The notes under the pieces are model-generated. The model worked only from the letters and a program-made list of their open reading frames with translations, made no database searches and was not told the DNA's origin. Shown piece by piece: positions 8,282-16,644 of a stretch of 64,000 nucleotides of DNA. This DNA is from Streptoverticillium olivoreticuli subsp. olivoreticuli (GTDB taxonomy: Bacteria > Actinomycetota > Actinomycetes > Streptomycetales > Streptomycetaceae), in contig NZ_CP031455.1 in assembly GCF_003391135.1 (NCBI RefSeq), positions 8,149,501 to 8,213,500 on the forward strand, written 5' to 3'. Positions within the stretch are counted from its first letter, which is position 1; each line of letters starts with the position of its first letter. The translations under genes and the position numbers were made by a program.

Positions 8282-9463
8282 CTACTTCAGCGCGCTGCGC
8301 TTCTGCCACTGGTCCCACGTCTCCTGCCAGACCTCCAGGCCGTTGCCGACGTCGGTCACCTTGGTGCTGGTGGTGTTCTTGACCTCGACGGTCGAGCCTA
8401 TGGGCAGGAAGTCGTAGACGCGCTTGGCGTCGCTGGTGGTCATGCCGAAGCAGCCGTGGCTGTTGTTCTCCACGCCGATCGACTGGTTCCAGGGCGCCGA
8501 GTGCAGGAAGGTGCCGGACGCGGTCAGGTGGGTGACCCACTTCGAGTCCAGCATCCACTCGTTGCCGTGGCCGATGGTGGCCGAGTCCATGGTCTCGGCC
8601 GCGTTCTTGCTGCGCACGGTGTGGATGCCGCCGCGAGTGGGGTCCACGGGCGAGCCCGCGGAGCCCTTGATGTCCCCGACGGGCTTGCCGTTCTCGTACA
8701 TCGTGAGGGTGTGGCTGGGAACGTCGATGACGGCCTTGTGGTCGGCGCCTATGGAGAAGCCGAACTCGTAGTTCTTCGCGAACCAGCCGCCCTCGCCGGA
8801 GTCGATGCCGGAGAGGCCGCCGTTGACGGAGACCTTGGTCCCGGAGGGCCAGTAGTCCTTGGGGCGCCAGTCGATCCTGTCCTGGCCCGACCAGTCCTTC
8901 ACCCAGCCCCAGGCGCCCTCCACCTTCGGCTGCGTGGTGACCTTCAGGGACTTCTCGATCTCGGCGCGCTTGCTCTTGTCCACCGGATTGTCGAAGAGGA
9001 TCGAGACCGGCATGCCCGTGCCGACGGTCTCCCCGTTGCCCGGCGTGTTGGTGAGCTTGTTGACCTTCGGCGCCTGCTGCGTGGTGAAGGTGGCGGTCGA
9101 GGAGGACTCCTTGCCCTTGCCGTCCTTGCCGCCCTTCGCCGTGGAACGCACGGTGTAGGTGGTCTGCGGGCCGACCTTGCCCTCCGAGGTCCAGGAGGAG
9201 CCGTCGGCGGTCAGCTGCCCCTCGACCTTGTGGCCCTTGTCGTCCTTGACCTCCACGCCGGTCAGCCGTCCGCCGTCGGCCTTCACCGATATGGGAGAGC
9301 CGAGCTTCACCTCCTTGCCCTCGGCCGGGGTGACGGTGATCCGGGCCTCCGACCCGGCATCGGCACTGGAGCCGCCGGACCCCCCGGAACAGGCGCTGAG
9401 CGCCAGGGAACCCATGAGAGCGGCTGCCAACAGGACGGAGCGACGGCCCGATCCGACGTGCAC
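8282..9463 (-). CDS. Lipoprotein L,D-transpeptidase with Ig-like domains
   Basis: A 393-residue cell-wall enzyme that forms 3-3 cross-links in peptidoglycan or attaches proteins to it. The GTG start at 9463 is chosen because AAAGG lies 8-10 bases upstream and it gives a proper lipoprotein signal peptide ending in LALSAC, with Cys25 as the lipidated residue. A Gly/Ser linker is followed by two Ig-like domains (about residues 40-130 and 135-245), then the YkuD catalytic domain. The active-site motif SHGCFGM places His336, Gly337 and Cys338, with the upstream HSAPWN histidine also present. Domain order matches mycobacterial LdtMt2-type proteins. It is transcribed alone and converges on the reductase gene. 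Confidence 0.93.
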   Translation of the reverse strand: MHVGSGRRSVLLAAALMGSLALSACSGGSGGSSADAGSEARITVTPAEGKEVKLGSPISVKADGGRLTGVEVKDDKGHKVEGQLTADGSSWTSEGKVGPQTTYTVRSTAKGGKDGKGKESSSTATFTTQQAPKVNKLTNTPGNGETVGTGMPVSILFDNPVDKSKRAEIEKSLKVTTQPKVEGAWGWVKDWSGQDRIDWRPKDYWPSGTKVSVNGGLSGIDSGEGGWFAKNYEFGFSIGADHKAVIDVPSHTLTMYENGKPVGDIKGSAGSPVDPTRGGIHTVRSKNAAETMDSATIGHGNEWMLDSKWVTHLTASGTFLHSAPWNQSIGVENNSHGCFGMTTSDAKRVYDFLPIGSTVEVKNTTSTKVTDVGNGLEVWQETWDQWQKRSALK

Positions 9464-9605
9464 GTGAGTCGACCTTTCTCGTATCAGCAGAGCGAGCGGC
9501 GGGTCACGGCCGCGTCGTCCGAACCGGTCGACAGCACCCCCCCGCCACACTTCTAGAGATGATCGACACGCATGTACGGTTGCGCGAAAAAAGGAAACAT
9601 TTGTA

Positions 9606-9628
9606 CGGCCCACCGATTGGGTGGGCCG
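9606..9628. other. Small hairpin in the ldt-arsR intergenic region
   Basis: A 9-bp perfect stem (CGGCCCACC with GGTGGGCCG, 5-nt loop). Read on the minus strand it is followed by a T-rich run, so it could attenuate or terminate minus-strand transcription upstream of the L,D-transpeptidase gene. Apart from this and the operator array at 9680-9729, I see nothing recognisable in 9464-9792. Confidence 0.4.
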
Positions 9629-9679
9629 GTTTGGGCGGCCACCGCACCCGGCGGGGGGTCTGTCGCGGGCCGAAGCTCC

Positions 9680-9729
9680 TACGATGCCTCTCGTAGTAGG
9701 GGCGGTGTCGAAGTACGATGGATCTCGTA
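9680..9729. promoter_or_regulatory. Operator array upstream of arsR
   Basis: Perfect TACGA-N6-TCGTA inverted repeats lie at 9680-9695 and 9714-9729, 34 bp apart. A degenerate copy (7 of 10 conserved bases) sits exactly in between at 9697-9712, giving the same 17-bp period as the array at 7005-7054. They lie 64-113 bp upstream of the regulator start, consistent with autoregulation. Confidence 0.75.
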
Positions 9730-9792
9730 CACCGGCTCCCGGTGACGCCTTCGCGGGCCCTCCGAAGCCTTAGCCGACCTGAAGGAGCAGCC

Positions 9793-10155
9793 GTGCAGAC
9801 GCAGACCCGGCCCCCGTCCACAGGCCGTTCGCTCGAGCACCCCGAACGGGACGAGATCCGTCTCGAAAGCGTGCTGCACGCACTCTCCGACCCCGTACGG
9901 CTGACGATCTTCCGCAGCCTCGCCCGCGCCGAGGACGAGCTGTCCTGTTCGGTGTTCGAGCTGCCGGTCAGCAAGTCCACCACCACGCACCACTTCCGCG
10001 TGCTGCGGGAGAGCGGCGTGATCCACCAGATCTACCGCGGCACCGCGAAGATGAACGCCCTGCGCCGCGACGACCTCGAAGCTCTCTTCCCCGGGCTGCT
10101 CGACGCCCTCCTCACGTCGGCCGCCCACCAGGCGGACCGGCTCGCGAACGACTGA
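9793..10155 (+). CDS. ArsR-family winged-helix transcriptional regulator
   Basis: A 120-residue DNA-binding protein. The winged-helix core runs from about residue 22 to 105 (LESVLHALSDPVRLTIFRSLA, then the recognition region SKSTTTHHFRVLRESGVIHQ and a wing with YRGTAKMNAL). GTG 9793 is chosen because AAGGAG lies 6 bases upstream; a longer reading from 9718 would start inside the operator array. No obvious metal-binding CxCxxC motif is present, so it more likely senses an organic or redox signal. The operator arrays here and before the old-yellow-enzyme gene suggest it represses itself and that reductase. Confidence 0.88.
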   Translation: MQTQTRPPSTGRSLEHPERDEIRLESVLHALSDPVRLTIFRSLARAEDELSCSVFELPVSKSTTTHHFRVLRESGVIHQIYRGTAKMNALRRDDLEALFPGLLDALLTSAAHQADRLAND

Positions 10156-10176
10156 GCCGCGCGGACGCCGGGACGC

Positions 10177-11526
10177 TCAGCCGCGGCTGCGGGCCGCGGC
10201 CAGCAGCCCGTCCCAGTCCGGGATCTTCACCGGACCACGGCCCAGCCGGCGGCCGAGCGCGGACTCCGCCGCCTCGATCCCGAGCCAGCCCGGCCACTCC
10301 ACCAACTCCCGGACCGTCGCGCGCAGAGCGGAACGCGCGTCCTCGGCGGGGCGGCGCGCCCTCAGCGCCTCGGCGTCGGCCAGCAGCGAGCCGACCGTCT
10401 CCTTGGCGCACGAACGATTGGTGCCGATCACCCCGGTCGGCCCGCGCTTGATCCACCCCGCGACGTACTCACCGCGCGACGGGGCCCCGTCGCGCAGCAC
10501 TCTGCCCTGCGCGTGCGGCACGGTCCCGCGCTCGCCGTCGAAGGGCAGCCCCGCGATCGGCACCCCTCGGTAACCCACCGACCGCAGCACCAACTGCGCC
10601 TCGATCTCCTCGAACCGGCCCGTGCCCGCCACGCCGCCACGCCCGTCCGGCACGGTCCGCTCGAAGCGCACCGCGCGCACCGCACCGTCCCCGAGCAGCG
10701 CGACCGGGCGCAGGAAGAACCGCAGGTGGATCCGGCGCGCACGCCCCAGCCGCGGCGCCTCTCCCCAGCCCCGCAGGACGTCGACATTGCGCCGGCCGGC
10801 GGACGGCAGACCGGACGGGTCCGCCCACGCGGGATCCAGCGCCGCCTCATCGGACCGTACAAGTGCCTCGGCGCCCGGCAGCGCCCCCAGCTCGCGCAGT
10901 TCCTTGGTGGTGAACTTCGCCTGGGAGGGCCCGCGCCGGCCCACCATGTGGACGTCCCGCACGCGGCTGTCGGCGAGCGCGGCCAGGGCGGCGTCCGGTA
11001 CGTCGGTGGGCCGCAGCTCATCGGCGCCGCGCGCCAGCACCCGGGCCACGTCGACCGCCACATTGCCGACCCCGATGACGACCGCGGAACGCGCACCGAG
11101 GACGAAGCCGCCGGGCGCGGCATCCGGATGGGCGCTGTACCAGGAGACGAACTCCGTGGCCGAGAAGCTGCCGGGCAGATCCTCACCCGGAATGCCGAGC
11201 CTGCGGTCGGTCGCGGCACCGACGCAGTAGACCACCGCGTGATAGAGCTCCAGGAGCCGACGCGGCGTCAGGCCGCCCGGTCCGTCGCCGACCGGGACGT
11301 TGCCCAGGAAGGCGATGGCCGGGTGCTCCAGGGCGGTGCGCAGCGTGCTCTGGAGCGACTTGATCTTCTCGTGGTCGGGCGCCACCCCGTAGCGCACCAG
11401 CCCGTACGGACAGGGCAGCCGGTCCAGGACGTCCACCGTCACTCCGGGGACGTCCTGTTGCTGCACCAGTGCCTGGGCGGTGTAGACCCCGCTCGGTCCC
11501 GACCCGACGACTGCGACGCGAAGCAC
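10177..11526 (-). CDS. fprA: FAD-dependent ferredoxin/adrenodoxin-NADP reductase (FprA-like)
   Basis: A 449-residue flavoprotein. The FAD Rossmann loop VVGSGPSGVYTAQAL is at residues 6-20, followed by CPYGLVRYGVAPDHEKIKS, the classical adrenodoxin-reductase signature. The NADPH-binding segment VIGVGNVAVDVARVLAR lies near residue 150, and the C-terminal GWIKRGPTGVIGTNRSCAKET motif closes the FAD site. These enzymes pass electrons from NADPH to ferredoxins that serve cytochromes P450. That makes it a conceivable partner of the P450 at the right edge, but the 50-kb distance and housekeeping-like setting give no direct link. It converges on arsR with 21 bp between stops. Confidence 0.93.
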   Translation of the reverse strand: MLRVAVVGSGPSGVYTAQALVQQQDVPGVTVDVLDRLPCPYGLVRYGVAPDHEKIKSLQSTLRTALEHPAIAFLGNVPVGDGPGGLTPRRLLELYHAVVYCVGAATDRRLGIPGEDLPGSFSATEFVSWYSAHPDAAPGGFVLGARSAVVIGVGNVAVDVARVLARGADELRPTDVPDAALAALADSRVRDVHMVGRRGPSQAKFTTKELRELGALPGAEALVRSDEAALDPAWADPSGLPSAGRRNVDVLRGWGEAPRLGRARRIHLRFFLRPVALLGDGAVRAVRFERTVPDGRGGVAGTGRFEEIEAQLVLRSVGYRGVPIAGLPFDGERGTVPHAQGRVLRDGAPSRGEYVAGWIKRGPTGVIGTNRSCAKETVGSLLADAEALRARRPAEDARSALRATVRELVEWPGWLGIEAAESALGRRLGRGPVKIPDWDGLLAAARSRG

Positions 11527-11724
11527 GGTGGGCCCCTTCCCGCGGGCTGTCCCCGCAGACGTCCCGCAGATGCGTCAAGGATGACACCGGGGGAGGGGAT
11601 ACGGGAGAGGCACCGGAGGCCGTGGCGAGTCGGAGGGAGGTGCTGCCCCGGTCCCGGGTGAGCCGTGTCTCACCCGAGTGGCGCCACTTGTATATGAAAC
11701 GAGTTGCATAGCAGGATCCGGGGT

Positions 11725-12282
11725 ATGGCGCTCGAGCACGCGATCCTCGTCTCCCTGCTGGAGAAGCCGGGCTCCGGCTATGAGCTGGCCCGGCGGTTCG
11801 AGCGGTCCATCGGCTACTTCTGGACCGCCACCCATCAGCAGATCTACCGCGTCCTCAAGCGGATGGAGGCCGACGGCCGGCTCGACGTCCGCGAGGTGCC
11901 GCAGCAGGGCCGGCCGGACAAGAAGGAGTACTCCGTCGCCGCCCTCGGCCGGACAGCCCTGTCCCAATGGCTGCACGAGCCGATCGAACCCGAGAGCGTC
12001 CGCCACGACCTCGCCGTGAAGATCCGCGGCGCGGCCTTCGACGACCCGGCCGCGCTGATCCGCGAGGTCGAGCGGCACCACCGCGCGCACACCGACCGTC
12101 TCGCGCACTACCTCGCGGGCGAGCTGCGCGACTTCACCGGGGCCGGGGCTCCCGCGACGCCCGACGCCGGGCGGGAGCTGCAGCATGTCGTGCTGCGCGG
12201 CGGCATCGCGTACGAACGGATGACGCTCGCCTGGCTCGACGACGTGCTCGCCACCCTGCACCGGATCCGTTCCGAGCGCTGA
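11725..12282 (+). CDS. PadR-family transcriptional regulator
   Basis: A 185-residue regulator with the PadR winged helix at the N-terminus (LEHAILVSLLEKPGSGYELARRF ... THQQIYRVLKRMEADGRLDVRE, then the wing PDKKEYSVAALGR) and a C-terminal helical dimerisation domain (about 90-180). Start ATG 11725 is the family-typical MALEHAIL; an upstream in-frame start at 11704 lacks support. The low-GC sequence TATATGAAACGAGTTGCATA just upstream (11691-11710) is a likely promoter/operator. The acyl-CoA dehydrogenase gene follows 53 bp downstream on the same strand and is the likely target or partner. Confidence 0.88.
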   Translation: MALEHAILVSLLEKPGSGYELARRFERSIGYFWTATHQQIYRVLKRMEADGRLDVREVPQQGRPDKKEYSVAALGRTALSQWLHEPIEPESVRHDLAVKIRGAAFDDPAALIREVERHHRAHTDRLAHYLAGELRDFTGAGAPATPDAGRELQHVVLRGGIAYERMTLAWLDDVLATLHRIRSER

Positions 12283-12335
12283 TCCTCAACCGTCCACCGC
12301 CACCTTCGACCGTCAAGCCGGAAAGGCGAACATCC

Positions 12336-14057
12336 ATGGCCGACCAGCTTCTGTTCAACCCGCGCACCTACGACCCGGCGCACTTCGACCCCGAGACGCG
12401 CAGGCTGCTGCGCGCCACCGTCGACTGGTTCGAGGAGCGCGGCAAGCGCAAGCTGATCGAGGACTACCGCTCCCGCACCTGGCTGGCGGACTTCCTCGCG
12501 TTCTCGCAGAAGGAGGGGCTCTTCGCGACCTTCCTCACCCCTGCCTCCGCCGCCGACGGGCAGCAGGACAAGCGCTGGGACACCGCCCGGATCGCCGCGC
12601 TCAACGAGATCTTCGGCTTCTACGGGCTCGACTACTGGTACGCGTGGCAGGTCACCATCCTCGGCCTCGGCCCGGTCTGGCAGAGCGACAACGCCGCCGC
12701 CCGCGCCCGCGCGGCGGAACTCCTCTCCCAGGGCGAGGTGTTCGCCTTCGGCCTGTCCGAGAAGAGCCACGGCGCCGACATCTACTCCACCGACATGCTG
12801 CTGGAGCCCGACGGCGACGGCGGCTTCCGGGCCAGCGGCTCCAAGTACTACATAGGCAACGGCAACGCCGCCGGGCTCGTCTCGGTCTTCGGCCGCCGCA
12901 CCGACGTCGAGGGCCCCGATGGCTATGTCTTCTTCGCCGCCGACAGCCGCCACCCGGCGTACCACCTCGTGAAGAACGTCGTCGACTCCTCCAAGTACGT
13001 CAGCGAGTTCCGGCTCGACGACTACCCGGTCGGCGCCGACGACGTCCTGCACACCGGCCGCGCCGCCTTCGACGCCGCCCTCAACACCGTCAACGTCGGC
13101 AAGTTCAACCTCTGCACGGCCTCGATCGGCATCTGCGAGCACGCGATGTACGAGGCCGTCACGCACGCGCACAACCGCATCCTCTACGGCCGCCCCGTCA
13201 CCGCCTTCCCGCACGTGCGCCGCGAGCTGACCGACGCGTACGTCCGTCTCGTCGGGATGAAGCTGTTCAGCGACCGAGCCGTCGACTACTTCCGCTCCGC
13301 CGGCCCCGACGACCGCCGCTACCTCCTCTTCAACCCCATGACGAAGATGAAGGTGACCACGGAGGGCGAGAAGGTCATCGACCTGATGTGGGACGTCATC
13401 GCGGCCAAGGGCTTCGAGAAGGACACCTACTTCGCCCAGGCCGCCACCGAGATCCGGGGCCTGCCGAAGCTGGAGGGCACGGTCCACGTCAATCTCGCGC
13501 TGATCCTCAAGTTCATGCGCAACCACCTGCTGGACCCGGCCGAGTACGCGCCGGTGCCGACCCGTCTCGACGCGGCCGACGACGCGTTCCTCTTCCGGCA
13601 GGGACCGGCCCGCGGCCTCGGGTCCGTACGCTTCCACGACTGGCGCACCGCCTACGACGCGTACGCCGCCGTGCCCAACGTCGGCCGGTTCCGGGAACAG
13701 GCGGACGCGCTGTGCGAGTTCGTCACCACCGCTGCCCCCGACGAGCAGCAGAGCCGCGACCTCGACCTTCTCCTCGCCGTCGGCCAGCTGTTCGCGCTCG
13801 TCGTGCACGGCCAGCTGATCCTGGAGCAGGCGCGCCTGACGGGACTCGAGGAGGACGTGCTCGACGAGCTGTTCGCCGTCCTCGTCCGGGACTTCTCCGC
13901 GCACGCCGTGGAGCTGTACGGCAAGGACTCCGCCACCGCGGAGCAGCAGGGCTGGGCGCTGGGCGCGGTCCGCCGCCCGGTCGTCGACGACGCCCGCTCG
14001 GCGCGCGTCTGGGAGCGGGTCGAGGCGCTGTCCGGCGCGTACGAGATGGCGCAGTGA
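12336..14057 (+). CDS. Acyl-CoA dehydrogenase family protein
   Basis: A 573-residue FAD enzyme, longer than classical 380-residue acyl-CoA dehydrogenases. It has an N-terminal helical region, a middle domain with FAFGLSEKSHGADIYSTDM and SGSKYYIGNGNAAGLVSVFGR (FAD/substrate strands), and helical segments with YGRPVTAFPHVRRELTDAY. A C-terminal extension of about 150 residues follows. It should desaturate or otherwise oxidise an acyl-CoA; the substrate is unknown. ATG 12336 (MADQLLFNPRTYD) follows GGAAAGG. It is paired with the PadR gene and ends in a perfect 17-bp terminator stem. Confidence 0.88.
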   Translation: MADQLLFNPRTYDPAHFDPETRRLLRATVDWFEERGKRKLIEDYRSRTWLADFLAFSQKEGLFATFLTPASAADGQQDKRWDTARIAALNEIFGFYGLDYWYAWQVTILGLGPVWQSDNAAARARAAELLSQGEVFAFGLSEKSHGADIYSTDMLLEPDGDGGFRASGSKYYIGNGNAAGLVSVFGRRTDVEGPDGYVFFAADSRHPAYHLVKNVVDSSKYVSEFRLDDYPVGADDVLHTGRAAFDAALNTVNVGKFNLCTASIGICEHAMYEAVTHAHNRILYGRPVTAFPHVRRELTDAYVRLVGMKLFSDRAVDYFRSAGPDDRRYLLFNPMTKMKVTTEGEKVIDLMWDVIAAKGFEKDTYFAQAATEIRGLPKLEGTVHVNLALILKFMRNHLLDPAEYAPVPTRLDAADDAFLFRQGPARGLGSVRFHDWRTAYDAYAAVPNVGRFREQADALCEFVTTAAPDEQQSRDLDLLLAVGQLFALVVHGQLILEQARLTGLEEDVLDELFAVLVRDFSAHAVELYGKDSATAEQQGWALGAVRRPVVDDARSARVWERVEALSGAYEMAQ

Positions 14058-14061
14058 CAAC

Positions 14062-14102
14062 AGGGCCGCTGCCGCCGGTGCTCACCCGGCGGCAGCGGCC
14101 CT
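14062..14102. terminator. Bidirectional terminator after acyl-CoA dehydrogenase gene
   Basis: A perfect 17-bp stem (14062-14078 with 14086-14102, AGGGCCGCTGCCGCCGG and its complement) with a 7-nt loop, between two convergent genes. Confidence 0.9.
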
Positions 14103-14125
14103 TGACGGCCTGACGGCACGGGCTG

Positions 14126-14731
14126 TCAGCCCCGGATCAGGTCGTCCACCGTGGGAGCCACGGTGCCGAACAGGTCCGTGACGGTCGTCAGGCTCGCCGC
14201 CTGGAGCACGGCGGCGGGCAGGAGAGTGCCGTCGGGGGCGACGAGGGGGCGGGTGGCGGTGGCCTCGGCGACGACGGTGGGGCGGTAGCCGAGGTTGAAG
14301 GCGCCCTGGGCGGTGAAGGTGACGCACATGTGGGTCATGAAGCCGGCCAGGACCAGGTCGGGCCCGGCACCGAGCTCCCGCAGGGCCTCCTCCAGCCCCG
14401 TGTCGTGGAAGGAGTCGGGGAAGCGCTTGACCACGACGCGCTCGCCCTCGACGGGGGCGACCTCGTCGCAGACGGCCCCGATCCGGGCGCGGATGTCGTA
14501 AGGAGTGCCCTCGCCGCCGTCGTTGACGATGTGGACCACCGGAGTGCCCGCGGCGCGGGCCGCGGCGAGCAGACGGGCGCCGGCGGCGAGGGCGGCTTCG
14601 GCGCCGTCCAGCTCCATCACGCCGGTGCGGTAGGTGTTCTGGAAGTCGATCATGATCAGGGTCGCATCGGCCAGGCGGGGCAGCCGGCCGTCGAGGCCGA
14701 TCACGTCGCGCAGGGTCGTGGAAGCAGTCAT
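14126..14731 (-). CDS. Isochorismatase-like cysteine hydrolase
   Basis: A 201-residue alpha/beta hydrolase. The catalytic triad of the family is visible: Asp29 in IMIDFQNTY, Lys102 in VVVKRFPDSF, and Cys136 in FMTHMCVTFT. The cis-peptide region and length are normal. Family members hydrolyse isochorismate, nicotinamide or carbamoyl compounds; with the nucleophilic cysteine present this is a hydrolase rather than a degenerate member. Start ATG 14731 follows AAAGG; an upstream in-frame ATG at 14767 is less likely. A GlxA-type regulator gene lies 81 bp upstream on the same strand and probably controls it, a common pairing. Confidence 0.88.
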   Translation of the reverse strand: MTASTTLRDVIGLDGRLPRLADATLIMIDFQNTYRTGVMELDGAEAALAAGARLLAAARAAGTPVVHIVNDGGEGTPYDIRARIGAVCDEVAPVEGERVVVKRFPDSFHDTGLEEALRELGAGPDLVLAGFMTHMCVTFTAQGAFNLGYRPTVVAEATATRPLVAPDGTLLPAAVLQAASLTTVTDLFGTVAPTVDDLIRG

Positions 14732-14812
14732 CACAAGGGGTCCTTTTCCATATAGGGATGCGGGCATGGCGAAGCCGCGCGGCGGCGCTCGCCTGCCGGG
14801 AGGGGGATCGGT

Positions 14813-15796
14813 TCAGGCGGTGGTGCGGAAGCCGCGGCGATAGGACGCCGGGGTCGTGCCGATCTGCTTGCGGAAGGCCCGGTGCAGCGTCTCCACGGAG
14901 CGCAGACCGCTGGCCTTCGCGACCTGCTCCAGCGGTTGGTCGGTGCCCTCCAGCAGGCGGCGGGCGGCCTCCACCCGGGCCGCCTCGACGTAGTCGGCCG
15001 GGGTGGTGCCGGTCTCCTTGCGGAAGACCCGGGCGAAATGCCGCTCGCTCAGGCTCATCCGCGCGGCCAGCGCGGCCGCGGACAGGTCGGCGTCCGGGTG
15101 CTCGGCGATGTACAGCCGCAGGTCGTCGATGTCCCGCCGCGAGGCGGCGGGGCGGCTGAGCGGGACGCTGAACTGGCTCTGGCCGCCCTGGCGTTTGAGG
15201 TACATCACCAGCTGCCGGGCCACCGCCAGCGCGAGGTCCTCGCCGTGGTCCTCGGCCACCAGGGCCAGCGCGAGGTCCATGCAGGCGCTGATCCCGGCCC
15301 CGGTCCACACCCGCCCCGAGCGGACGAAGATCGGATCCGGGTCCACCGTGACCCGCGGGTGCTCGGCCGCGAGCTGGGCCGCGGTCGACCAGTGGGTGGT
15401 CGCCGTACGCCCGTCGAGCAGCCCGGCCGCGGCCAGCAGGTGCGCGCCCACGCACACGGACGCCACCCGCCGTGCGTACGGGGCGGTGGCCCGTACCCAG
15501 TCCACGACGTCGTGGTCGATCCGGGCCACCGGACCGTCCGGGCCGAGGTCGACCGCGCCGGGGACCAGCAAGGTGTCCACCGCCGCGCCGACCTCGCCGA
15601 AGGACAGGTCGGCGATCAGCCGGACACCCGCCGACGTGACCACCTCGCCCCGCTCCGGGCCCGCCAGACGGACCCGGTAGCCCGCCCGGCCACCGGTCTC
15701 CCGGTTGGCCAGCGCGAAGACCTCGGCCGGGCCGGTGACGTCGAGGAGATCGACATCGGGGAAGACCGCGATGACGACGCGGTGGGTGAGGGACAT
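14813..15796 (-). CDS. GlxA-type AraC-family regulator with DJ-1/PfpI domain
   Basis: A 327-residue regulator. Residues about 1-175 form a DJ-1/PfpI amidotransferase-like sensor domain (VVIAVFPDVDLLDVTGPAEVF, then ASVCVGAHLLAAAGLLDGR carrying the nucleophile-elbow cysteine). Residues about 215-320 form the AraC/XylS double helix-turn-helix (LSAAALAARMSLSERHFARVFRKETG and LEQVAKASGLRSVETLHRAFRKQIG). ATG 15796 gives the family-typical N-terminus; an ATG at 15823 is an alternative and the ribosome binding site does not decide clearly. The adjacent isochorismatase-like gene is the likely target. Confidence 0.88.
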   Translation of the reverse strand: MSLTHRVVIAVFPDVDLLDVTGPAEVFALANRETGGRAGYRVRLAGPERGEVVTSAGVRLIADLSFGEVGAAVDTLLVPGAVDLGPDGPVARIDHDVVDWVRATAPYARRVASVCVGAHLLAAAGLLDGRTATTHWSTAAQLAAEHPRVTVDPDPIFVRSGRVWTGAGISACMDLALALVAEDHGEDLALAVARQLVMYLKRQGGQSQFSVPLSRPAASRRDIDDLRLYIAEHPDADLSAAALAARMSLSERHFARVFRKETGTTPADYVEAARVEAARRLLEGTDQPLEQVAKASGLRSVETLHRAFRKQIGTTPASYRRGFRTTA

Positions 15797-16063
15797 GTCT
15801 CCATCGTTGCCGCGCGGTGGCATGACCGCAATGACGGGTCTCTGTCATATCCGGCCATGGACCGCCCGGCGCTCGGGGCCGGTGGGCCGGTCCCACACCT
15901 GTTCGACGGTCCGCTTTCGGATGGCTTGTCGCAGTGCGGAAAATCGGCGACGCGGGCCGGGGATTTATGGGGCGGCGGGCCGGGAGATATTTTTTCCGTG
16001 CCCATCTGTGCCCACCGTGCTACTGTTGATTCCGGTTGCAGTTGTGGTTTCCTGAGAACTTCA

Positions 16064-16101
16064 AGTGCTCTTTTCGGCCTTGCTGTGCCGAAAAGTGCAC
16101 T
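16064..16101 (+). promoter_or_regulatory. Hairpin in the cold-shock gene leader
   Basis: The stem AGTGC-(mismatch)-CTTTTCGGC pairs with GCCGAAAAG-(mismatch)-GCACT around an 8-nt loop. It lies about 100 bp upstream of the cold-shock start codon in a stretch of clearly lower GC than the rest of the window. A second weaker hairpin with one mismatch lies at 16149-16171. The rest of 15797-16196 is non-coding leader or promoter with no other recognised element. Confidence 0.6.
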
Positions 16102-16196
16102 TTCGTGTTTCCGGTGCTTTCCGGCCGGGGCGATCATCACCGCGACGAGAGGGGCGCACCGTGCACCCCTCGGGCACTGCCCCGAAGGAGAGTTAC

Positions 16197-16400
16197 ATGG
16201 CTACTGGCACCGTGAAGTGGTTCAACGCTGAAAAGGGCTTCGGCTTCATCGAGCAGGAGGGCGGCGGTCCCGACGTCTTCGCCCACTACTCGAACATCGC
16301 CACCCAGGGCTTCCGCGAGCTCCAGGAGGGCCAGAAGGTGAACTTCGACGTCACGCAGGGCCAGAAGGGCCCGCAGGCGGAGAACATCACCCCCGCCTGA
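16197..16400 (+). CDS. Cold-shock protein, CspA family
   Basis: A 67-residue single OB-fold nucleic-acid-binding protein. RNP-1 (KGFGFIEQ) and RNP-2 (VFAHYS) motifs are both present, and length is exactly that of the family. It acts as an RNA/ssDNA chaperone in the cytoplasm. ATG 16197 follows a strong GAAGGAGAG site. The long structured, low-GC leader suggests post-transcriptional control as in other csp genes. A perfect 16-bp terminator stem separates it from the helicase gene. Confidence 0.96.
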   Translation: MATGTVKWFNAEKGFGFIEQEGGGPDVFAHYSNIATQGFRELQEGQKVNFDVTQGQKGPQAENITPA

Positions 16401-16418
16401 CGCCGAGGCGTTTGACAC

Positions 16419-16453
16419 AGCTGGGGCCCGCACCTTGGGTGCGGGCCCCAGCT
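16419..16453 (+). terminator. Perfect 16-bp stem terminator after csp
   Basis: AGCTGGGGCCCGCACC (16419-16434) pairs with 16438-16453 across a 3-nt loop; CGTTGCTTTT follows. It ends 53 bp after the cold-shock stop codon begins its 3' region. Confidence 0.92.
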
Positions 16454-16609
16454 CGTTGCTTTTCCGGGGTCCGCCCCGTTGCCGCAAAGGATTTCAGCCG
16501 CGGCATCATTTCGCTGTTCCGGTCGTGACCGATTTTCCGTGGCCGGGATTCGCTTCGTTTTTCCCGGCTCGTTCTTGAGATCCTCTGCGCGGCGCACCGC
16601 CGCCGGAAA

Positions 16610-16636
16610 TTCCTCGATACGTGCCGCATCGAGGAA
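16610..16636 (+). promoter_or_regulatory. Hairpin covering the helicase ribosome binding site
   Basis: TTCCTCGAT (16610-16618) is a perfect 9-bp complement of ATCGAGGAA (16628-16636) with a 9-nt loop. The right arm contains most of the Shine-Dalgarno sequence GAGGAAGG that serves ATG 16645. The structure would hide the site until melted or remodelled. Confidence 0.7.
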
Positions 16637-16644
16637 GGTTCTGA

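Noticed and set aside
11967..12335. N-terminal extension of the acyl-CoA dehydrogenase reading frame by 123 codons.
   Set aside because: The extension overlaps the PadR gene in another frame and is Arg/Ala-rich; ATG 12336 has a good ribosome binding site and a family-like N-terminus.
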